Assembly: GCA_041690515.1 (NCBI GenBank)
Contig: JAWLHF010000056.1
Location: 1 to 21,180, forward strand
Direction of reading: 5' to 3'
Origin: BRH-c25 sp041690515
GTDB lineage: Bacteria > Bacillota > Clostridia > Lutisporales > Lutisporaceae
Length of the DNA: 21,180 nucleotides
Part shown: piece after piece, positions 15,558 to 21,180 of the stretch
How the letters are laid out: every line of letters starts with the position of its first letter
How positions within the stretch are numbered: position 1 is the stretch's first letter
Translations under genes and position numbers: made by a program
The notes under the pieces: generated by a model
Database searches by the model: none
Told to the model about the DNA's origin: nothing
The model's input: the letters and a program-made list of their open reading frames with translations, nothing else

Positions 15558-16856
15558 ATGGCTAAATTTGACGATAAGAAACAGCTGAAATGTTCTTTCT
15601 GCGGAAAGAACCAGGAGCAGGTCAGAAGATTAATAGCAGGGCCAGGGGTATATATATGCGATGAATGTATCGAGCTTTGCCAGGAGATCATCGATGAGGA
15701 ATTTGATGAGGAATTGGATACAGAGCTGCAGGATGTTCCAAAACCTGCACAGATAAAAGAATTTCTTGACCAGTATGTCATTGGGCAGGACGAGGCTAAG
15801 AAGGCTTTGGCAGTTGCTGTATACAACCACTATAAGAGGATAAATTCAGACTACAAGATAGACGATGTTGAGCTTCAGAAGAGCAATATCGCACTTATCG
15901 GTCCTACGGGTTCAGGTAAGACGCTGTTGGCTCAGACACTTGCAAAGATGCTGAACGTTCCATTTGCAATAGCAGATGCGACTTCTCTGACAGAAGCAGG
16001 CTATGTAGGCGAAGATGTGGAAAATATCCTTTTGAAGCTGATCCAAAATGCGGATTATGACATTGAAAGAGCACAGAAGGGTATAGTATATATCGATGAA
16101 GTGGATAAGATAGCAAGAAAGTCTGAGAATCCTTCAATTACCAGAGATGTATCAGGTGAAGGAGTGCAGCAAGCTCTACTCAAGATACTTGAGGGAACTG
16201 TGGCTAGTGTTCCTCCACAGGGAGGAAGGAAGCACCCTCATCAAGAGTTTATTCAGATAGATACCACCAATATCCTGTTTATATGCGGCGGAGCCTTTGA
16301 TGGTCTTGAAAAGCTGATAATGAACAGGACAGGGAAGAAATCAATGGGCTTTGTTGCTGATATACAGTCCAAGGATAAGCAGGACATAGGCCAGATATTG
16401 AAGAAAATAATGCCGGAAGACCTTTTAAAGTTTGGTCTCATACCGGAATTTGTTGGAAGGCTGCCTATTATAGTTACTTTGAATCCTTTGGACAAAAAGG
16501 CACTGGTGCAGATACTTAAAGAGCCGAAAAACGCTCTTGTTAAGCAGTATCAGAAGCTGTTCGAGCTTGATAATGTTGAGCTTGAATTTGAGGATGAGGC
16601 TGTTGAAGAGATCGCACAGAAGGCATTGGACAGAAAGACCGGAGCCAGAGGCTTGAGAGCTATATTTGAAGAGACAATGCTGAATGTCATGTATGACATA
16701 CCCTCCAGGGATGACATAGACAAGTGCATAGTCACCAAAGAATCCATTACCGAGCATAAGGAGCCGGAGATAATATACCTTGAGCCGGGAGCCAAGAAAG
16801 CTGTCAAGAAGCAGCCCAGAAAAGGACAAAAAGCCCGCCGGGGTACAGCATCATAA
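15558..16856 (+). CDS. clpX: ATP-dependent Clp protease ATP-binding subunit ClpX
   Basis: This 432-aa AAA+ unfoldase recognises tagged proteins and threads them into ClpP. The N-terminal C4 zinc domain uses Cys12, Cys15, Cys34 and Cys37. The Walker A is GPTGSGKT (115-122), the pore loop is GYVG (149-152) and the Walker B ends IDEVD (179-183). The ClpP-docking loop reads MGF (263-265) where the classic form is IGF, a mild change that keeps the Gly-Phe. The C-terminal tail after about residue 415 is Lys/Arg-rich. GAGGTG precedes the ATG. Confidence 0.98.
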   Translation: MAKFDDKKQLKCSFCGKNQEQVRRLIAGPGVYICDECIELCQEIIDEEFDEELDTELQDVPKPAQIKEFLDQYVIGQDEAKKALAVAVYNHYKRINSDYKIDDVELQKSNIALIGPTGSGKTLLAQTLAKMLNVPFAIADATSLTEAGYVGEDVENILLKLIQNADYDIERAQKGIVYIDEVDKIARKSENPSITRDVSGEGVQQALLKILEGTVASVPPQGGRKHPHQEFIQIDTTNILFICGGAFDGLEKLIMNRTGKKSMGFVADIQSKDKQDIGQILKKIMPEDLLKFGLIPEFVGRLPIIVTLNPLDKKALVQILKEPKNALVKQYQKLFELDNVELEFEDEAVEEIAQKALDRKTGARGLRAIFEETMLNVMYDIPSRDDIDKCIVTKESITEHKEPEIIYLEPGAKKAVKKQPRKGQKARRGTAS

Positions 16857-16882
16857 ATAAGAACCTGAATGAGCAACAAAAT

Positions 16883-16929
16883 GGAGTGCCACAATACTAC
16901 CCAATAAAGTAGTTGGAGGCACTCCTTTT
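16883..16929 (+). terminator. terminator of the tig-clpP-clpX unit
   Basis: GGAGTGCC (16883-16890) pairs with GGCACTCC (16918-16925), with an inner ACTAC/GTAGT stem (16896-16900 with 16909-16913), followed by a short T tract. The tract is only four T, so some readthrough is possible. Confidence 0.7.
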
Positions 16930-16947
16930 CATATTAATAGAAAAATA

Positions 16948-17183
16948 CGACATAGTTTGTAGCAAACTCCGACTATCGGGGAAGTATGTCCTCATCGCCT
17001 TTCAAAGCCAGCAAAATCACTGGCGGGGGTCCCATCTCTGCTTGCCCGTCTGGTTATTTTGCCCGAGGGTATTGCGTTCCGAGGTCAGTGAAAGGCTTCT
17101 TCGGAGATACTTCCCCACGTCGGTGTTGGTTGTTCTATAACAGCTTCTGCAATCCAGTGCTGCTACAAACTTTAATAGTGTCG
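16948..17183. repeat. nested inverted-repeat element (possible structured RNA or MITE-like)
   Basis: No supported gene lies here. Successive complementary pairs nest from outside in: CGACA/TGTCG (16948-16952 with 17179-17183), AGTTTGTAGCA/TGCTACAAACT (16954-16964 with 17161-17171), CCGAC/GTCGG (16969-16973 with 17119-17123), GGGGAAGTAT/ATACTTCCCC (16978-16987 with 17107-17116), GCCTTTCA/TGAAAGGC (16997-17004 with 17089-17096), GCAAAAT/ATTTTGC (17011-17017 with 17056-17062) and GGCGGG/CCCGTC (17022-17027 with 17045-17050, one wobble). That many ordered pairs is unlikely by chance. It could be a noncoding RNA or a small non-autonomous mobile element. Confidence 0.65.
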
Positions 17184-17214
17184 CATCATTCCATTTTTGC
17201 ACAACACCCTATTT

Positions 17215-17562
17215 TCATATTCCTCCCGACCAATTCTCGGGAGGGATTTCTATTATGCAGCAATTAATATCCTTCATATCTATTTCCACATATTTGGAGA
17301 CAAGGCTGCATATTTTCTCCAGAAGATTTTTTCTGAGCTCCGGAGTCCTGCCCGGGTACATGGTTATCTCAACATATACAAAATTACTGCTTCTGCTTTC
17401 ATGAGCACTTCTCAACTGTGGAGGAGCCTCATAGAGAATAACCTGTCCCAGCCGCTCATCAATATTAAGTATATCCACTAATGCTTTTCTTACTTCCTTG
17501 ACCAGAATGGGTTTCTGAAAAGGAAGAATTGTCGAAGATATATGAATTTTAACAATCGGCAT
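17215..17562 (-). CDS. tautomerase-superfamily protein
   Basis: This 115-aa protein has the family's start, MPIVKIHIS, so that Pro2 becomes the catalytic N-terminal proline after Met removal. It contains two beta-alpha-beta units (about 2-60 and 62-115), like the longer 4-oxalocrotonate tautomerase relatives. The second unit is the more typical: YPGRTPELRKNLLEKI, then a strand ending IEIPPENW. Substrate is unknown; the family does keto-enol shifts and some dehalogenations. AGGAGGTG (17576-17569 on the minus strand) is a strong ribosome site. A perfect 8-bp inverted repeat (17222-17229 with 17237-17244) lies over its last codons without a T tract. Confidence 0.82.
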   Translation of the reverse strand: MPIVKIHISSTILPFQKPILVKEVRKALVDILNIDERLGQVILYEAPPQLRSAHESRSSNFVYVEITMYPGRTPELRKNLLEKICSLVSKYVEIDMKDINCCIIEIPPENWSGGI

Positions 17563-17826
17563 CTCACACCTCCTAATATTACATTATATAGAACTAATTA
17601 AAATTATTCAATTTACCCCAAATTTATTCCCAAGCGAAATTTCTAAGTGAACTGTCAAATATTTCGTCATTACAGGATAAAAAAAAGTCACGGGCAAATA
17701 ATATAACCAATGCATTATCAGCACGAATCAAATGATTATCGAGGTTTGATCTGTCCACTAATAGAATCAGCGAAGGTCAAAGCTTCATTCTGCATTGAAT
17801 TCACGTAAGAGAGGGAGGAAGACATT
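17563..17826. other. divergent control region, tautomerase and lonB
   Basis: No gene is present. A possible but weak lonB promoter is TTATCG (17736-17741) with TAATAG (17759-17764). A single GGTCAAA (17775-17781) lacks the tandem partner that CtsR needs. The Bacillus lonB gene uses a forespore sigma factor, but I cannot identify such a site here with confidence. Confidence 0.45.
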
Positions 17827-19539
17827 ATGTCACAATTGTTTATAGTTATCCAGCTGTTTTTTGCAGTTGTTATCGGAATGTATTTTTTGAACCTGCTAAG
17901 GGGTCAGCAGAATAATAAGGTTGCTATAGAGAAAGAATCACGAAAAGAAATGGAAAAGCTTCAGCATATGCGGGATATTGAGCTTACAAAGCCATTGTCG
18001 GAGATTACCAGACCTTCTGATTTCAGTGAGATAATCGGTCAGGAAAATGGTGTGAAGGCATTGAGAGCTGCTATATGCAGCCCAAATCCGCAGCATGTAA
18101 TCATATATGGACCTCCCGGGGTAGGAAAGACAGCAGCGGCAAGATTGATACTGGAGGAGGCGAAGCGGATATTCAATTGTCCCTTCCGCAGTGATGCAAA
18201 ATTCATTGAGGTAGATGCAACAACTGTGAGATTTGATGAGAGAGGCATTGCAGACCCTCTCATAGGTTCGGTTCATGATCCCATATATCAAGGTGCAGGT
18301 GCCATGGGCGTTGCAGGAATACCCCAGCCGAAGATAGGCGCAGTTACAAAAGCCCATGGAGGGATATTATTCATAGATGAGATCGGAGAGCTGCACCCAA
18401 TTCAGATGAACAAACTGCTTAAAGTACTTGAGGACAGAAAGGTTTTTCTGGAAAGCGCATACTACAGCTCAGAGGATACCAATATACCATTTCATATACA
18501 TGATATTTTCCAGAACGGATTGCCGGCCGACTTCAGGCTTATTGGAGCCACTACAAGAGGTCCCGAATCCATCCCTCCTGCATTGAGATCAAGGTGTCTC
18601 GAGATATACTTCAGGTCATTAACTCCTGATGAAATAAAAACAGTGACAGAAAATGCTCTTAAGAAAATAAAGTTTGAAAGCGAAGAGGGCGTGACTGAAC
18701 TTGTAGGAAAATATGCCACAAATGGCAGAGAAGCTGTGAATATAATTCAAACAGCTGTGGGAGTGAATATAAACGAGGGCAGGAACAAGGTTACCATTAG
18801 CGATATAGAATGGGTGCTCAATAACGGACAGTACAGTCCAAGGCCGGAGAGAAAGATAAATGATGAGCCTCAGATAGGCTATGTCAATGGCCTTGCGGTT
18901 TATGGCCCCAACATGGGAACACTCCTTGAGATTGAAGCAACGGCAGCAAGCTGTTTGAAAGGGATGGGAAAGCTGGTAGTTACCGGTATAGTGGATGAAG
19001 AAGAGATTGGTTCCAGGGATGGAAGGACAATCAAGAGAAAAAGCATGGCTAAGGCTTCCACTGACAATGTACTTACCGTAATCAAGAAATATCTGGGTAT
19101 AGATCCCGGTGACTATGACATCCACTTGAATTTTCCGGGAGGCACACCTATAGATGGGCCTTCTGCGGGAGTTACTATAGCAGTAGCCATATACTCTGCA
19201 ATTACCAACTCTTATGTAGATAACAAAATCGCGATGACGGGAGAAATATCAATAAGGGGAAAGATAAAAGCGGTAGGCGGTATCATTCCGAAGGTTGAGG
19301 CTGCAATGCATGCCGGGGCCCAAAAGGTACTGATTCCAAAGGAGAATTGGCAGGAGATATTCAAGAGCTTTGAGGTGGAAGTTATACCTGTGGATAGTAT
19401 TGTTGAAGCTGTCAACATAGCAACTATGAGGCAGCCTGATGCGAAGGTCCTTATCGCACAGCCTGTAGAAGCGAACGTGCTGGCCGCTGCTGCAATGAAT
19501 AGAGCTCCATCAATACAGGCGAAAAGTGATATATGCTGA
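17827..19539 (+). CDS. lonB: membrane-anchored ATP-dependent protease LonB
   Basis: This 570-aa Lon-family protease resembles Bacillus LonB, a sporulation-linked enzyme. It starts with a membrane segment (about 4-24) and lacks the long N-terminal substrate domain of LonA. The AAA+ part has Walker A GPPGVGKT (95-102) and Walker B LFIDE (181-185). The C-terminal Lon protease domain has catalytic Ser446 (DGPSAG) and Lys489 (GGIIPKVEAA). GGGAGG (17813-17818) is eight bases before the ATG. The tail after the protease domain (about 537-570) is Ala-rich and ends in Cys. It is followed by lonA, 108 bases on, with a separate promoter between them. Confidence 0.95.
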   Translation: MSQLFIVIQLFFAVVIGMYFLNLLRGQQNNKVAIEKESRKEMEKLQHMRDIELTKPLSEITRPSDFSEIIGQENGVKALRAAICSPNPQHVIIYGPPGVGKTAAARLILEEAKRIFNCPFRSDAKFIEVDATTVRFDERGIADPLIGSVHDPIYQGAGAMGVAGIPQPKIGAVTKAHGGILFIDEIGELHPIQMNKLLKVLEDRKVFLESAYYSSEDTNIPFHIHDIFQNGLPADFRLIGATTRGPESIPPALRSRCLEIYFRSLTPDEIKTVTENALKKIKFESEEGVTELVGKYATNGREAVNIIQTAVGVNINEGRNKVTISDIEWVLNNGQYSPRPERKINDEPQIGYVNGLAVYGPNMGTLLEIEATAASCLKGMGKLVVTGIVDEEEIGSRDGRTIKRKSMAKASTDNVLTVIKKYLGIDPGDYDIHLNFPGGTPIDGPSAGVTIAVAIYSAITNSYVDNKIAMTGEISIRGKIKAVGGIIPKVEAAMHAGAQKVLIPKENWQEIFKSFEVEVIPVDSIVEAVNIATMRQPDAKVLIAQPVEANVLAAAAMNRAPSIQAKSDIC

Positions 19540-19555
19540 TAATTTTTCTCCATAG

Positions 19556-19584
19556 TTGATAAATTCGCCCCATAAAGATATAAT
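19556..19584 (+). promoter_or_regulatory. sigma-A promoter of lonA
   Basis: TTGATA (19556-19561) and TATAAT (19579-19584) at the ideal 17-bp spacing, predicted start near 19591. This makes lonA expression separable from lonB. No CtsR-type tandem heptad is visible. Confidence 0.82.
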
Positions 19585-19647
19585 AAATAAGACCAAACTT
19601 TAGTCTTTAATCCAACATTTTCATATAGTATTACGGGAGTTGATAAT

Positions 19648-21180
19648 ATGCAGAAAAGAAAACAGGATATCAAGAGATTGCCATTGCTGCCACTTAGGGG
19701 GTTGAGCATATTCCCATATATGGTTCTGCACTTCGATGTGGGCAGGGAAAAGTCTATAAGGGCTTTGGAAGAAGCCATGATTAATGATCAGCTTATCTTT
19801 CTGGTGACTCAGAAGGATGCACATACGGATTTGCCTACCACCGAGGATTTTTACGAGGTAGGTACAATATCAAAAATAAAGCAGCTCCTTAAGCTTCCGG
19901 GAGACACCATAAGAGTTCTTGTAGAAGGACTCACCCGGGCTGAAATAAGAGAGATAGTCTCGGAGGAAGCTTATTTCCTTGTGGATGTGGAAGAGCACCA
20001 AGAAGTTGAAAAAAGAGCAGACCTTGAGTTGGAGGCTCTGCGCAGGAGTGTGCTGGGAGTTTTTGATGAGTACATCAAAGCTAATCCCAAGGTTGCCCCT
20101 GAGACCCTTGTTACTGTCTCAGACATAGAAGATGCATCGAGATTTGCCGATGTAGTAGCCTCCAACCTTACTATTAAGATAGAAGAAAAGCAGGAGATCC
20201 TTTCTTTATTTGATGTAAAAGAAAGGATGGAGAAAATTTACGAGATACTATCCAGAGAGCTTGAGATCCTTGAAATTGAGAGAAAAATCAACTCAAGGGT
20301 TAGAAAGCAGATAGATAAATCCCAGAAGGAATATTATCTGCGAGAACAGCTGAAGGCTATTCAGCGGGAGCTGGGGGAAAAGGAAGGACACGCAGACGAT
20401 ATAGAGCGATACAGGGAAAAACTTTCAGCACTTGAAGTGCCCGATGAGGTAAAGGATAAGGTGGAAAAAGAGCTGGATAGGCTGTCAAAAATGTCCCAAG
20501 GCTCTCCTGAGGTAGGCGTCACAAGGACATATCTGGATTGGATATTTGATCTTCCTTGGAATACTGAAACCGAAGACAATCTTGACATAAAAAACGCCAG
20601 AAAAGTTCTTGATGAGGATCATTACGGTCTGAAAAAAGTTAAGGAGAGAGTTCTGGAGTATCTGGCAATCAGACAGCTTTCCAACAATATGAAAGGACCA
20701 ATACTATGCCTGGTAGGACCTCCCGGAGTAGGAAAGACTTCCATAGCAAAATCCATCGCAAGAGCTATGGGAAGAAAGTTCACCAGGATGTCCTTGGGTG
20801 GTGTACGGGACGAAGCAGAGATAAGAGGTCACAGAAGAACCTATATCGGGGCGATCCCCGGCAGAATAATATACTCAATAAAACAGGCCGGTTCTAAGAA
20901 CCCATTGTTCCTCTTCGATGAGATAGACAAACTGGCCAGTGATTTTAGAGGGGATCCTGCGGCTGCATTGCTTGAGGTTCTTGACGCAGAACAGAATAAG
21001 GATTTTAGGGATCATTATCTTGAGCTGCCTTTCGATCTTTCAAAGGTGATGTTCCTTACAACTGCAAATTCGGTAGATACCATACCGGCGCCCCTTTTGG
21101 ACAGGATGGAGGTAATATACCTTTCAGGCTATACTGAAGAGGAAAAGCTTCACATAGCTTCCGACTACCTTGTGCCTAAG
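19648..21180 (+). CDS. lon: ATP-dependent protease LonA (partial, cut by window edge)
   Basis: The open frame runs from ATG 19648 to the last base, 511 codons with no stop. The N-terminal substrate-binding domain begins RLPLLPLRGLSIFPYMVLHF and continues to about residue 210, then a helical coiled region (about 200-300) with RKQIDKSQKEYYLREQLK split over the join. The Walker A is GPPGVGKT at 357-364, where E. coli Lon has it at nearly the same position, and the Walker B is LFLFDEIDKL. The protease domain with its Ser-Lys pair should lie beyond the window. GGGAG (19635-19639) is eight bases before the ATG. It degrades damaged proteins and some regulators. Confidence 0.97.
   Translation, partial: MQKRKQDIKRLPLLPLRGLSIFPYMVLHFDVGREKSIRALEEAMINDQLIFLVTQKDAHTDLPTTEDFYEVGTISKIKQLLKLPGDTIRVLVEGLTRAEIREIVSEEAYFLVDVEEHQEVEKRADLELEALRRSVLGVFDEYIKANPKVAPETLVTVSDIEDASRFADVVASNLTIKIEEKQEILSLFDVKERMEKIYEILSRELEILEIERKINSRVRKQIDKSQKEYYLREQLKAIQRELGEKEGHADDIERYREKLSALEVPDEVKDKVEKELDRLSKMSQGSPEVGVTRTYLDWIFDLPWNTETEDNLDIKNARKVLDEDHYGLKKVKERVLEYLAIRQLSNNMKGPILCLVGPPGVGKTSIAKSIARAMGRKFTRMSLGGVRDEAEIRGHRRTYIGAIPGRIIYSIKQAGSKNPLFLFDEIDKLASDFRGDPAAALLEVLDAEQNKDFRDHYLELPFDLSKVMFLTTANSVDTIPAPLLDRMEVIYLSGYTEEEKLHIASDYLVPK

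Noticed and set aside
16913..17267. Overlapping open frames (75-94 aa) between clpX and the tautomerase gene
   Set aside because: They lie over the terminator and nested inverted repeats, have no ribosome sites, and are explained by the element's base pairing.
17775..17781. GGTCAAA as a CtsR box upstream of lonB
   Set aside because: Only one heptad; CtsR operators need a tandem pair with 3-bp spacing.
1..21180. CRISPR array, insertion sequence or defence island
   Set aside because: No regularly spaced direct repeats, no transposase and no recognisable defence genes; the repeats seen are short hairpins.

Overview
The window reads as chromosomal DNA from a spore-forming, anaerobic low-to-mid GC Firmicute, most likely a Clostridia member of the Ruminiclostridium/Acetivibrio kind. 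Supporting signs are strong GGAGG-type ribosome binding sites, sigma-A promoters, A-flanked terminators, a one-iron superoxide reductase, a YhcN/YlaJ-type sporulation lipoprotein, and the order tig-clpP-clpX-lonB-lonA. The genus is inferred, not shown.

Layout. Bases 1-131 carry short GC-rich hairpin repeats ending in CCCCTAC; one unit recurs exactly at 6892-6920. An unrecognised 117-aa gene (476-829) converges on a superoxide reductase gene (888-1265, minus) across a shared terminator. Next is a 671-aa kinase-like membrane protein (1479-3494) with C-terminal TPR-like repeats; both metal-binding residues of its kinase fold are substituted, so it is probably a pseudokinase. A tRNA-Lys(CUU) gene with a near-ideal promoter (3741-3816) is followed by a membrane-anchored helix-turn-helix protein (3937-4320). 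A small unknown gene (4609-4929) and a CPBP/CAAX-protease-like membrane protein (4964-5758) form a likely two-gene operon that overlaps the end of a convergent HAD phosphatase (5742-6464, minus). An AIM24-family protein (6927-7769, minus) and a TGS-domain nucleoside kinase (8112-9776) diverge from a shared control region. Then come a Gly/Tyr/Asn-rich sporulation lipoprotein (9914-10696) and a probable operon of a DUF2500 protein, an FtsJ-type RNA methyltransferase and an S66 LD-carboxypeptidase (11049-13397).

The right third is a protein quality-control block: trigger factor, ClpP and ClpX in one transcription unit (13635-16856), a tautomerase on the opposite strand (17215-17562), then membrane-anchored LonB (17827-19539) and LonA (19648 to the edge, truncated at codon 511). 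Trigger factor catches nascent chains, ClpXP and LonA degrade misfolded or tagged proteins, and LonB resembles the sporulation-linked Lon of Bacillus. No CtsR or CIRCE operator was seen; tig and lonA each have their own sigma-A-like promoter.

The most unusual items are the degenerate kinase, a roughly 236-nt nested inverted-repeat element between clpX and the tautomerase gene (16948-17183) that could be a structured RNA or a MITE-like element, the hairpin repeats whose two arms differ by paired changes, and the membrane-tethered excisionase-like HTH protein. Nothing here amounts to a proven new system. No phage, transposase, CRISPR array or defence island is visible.
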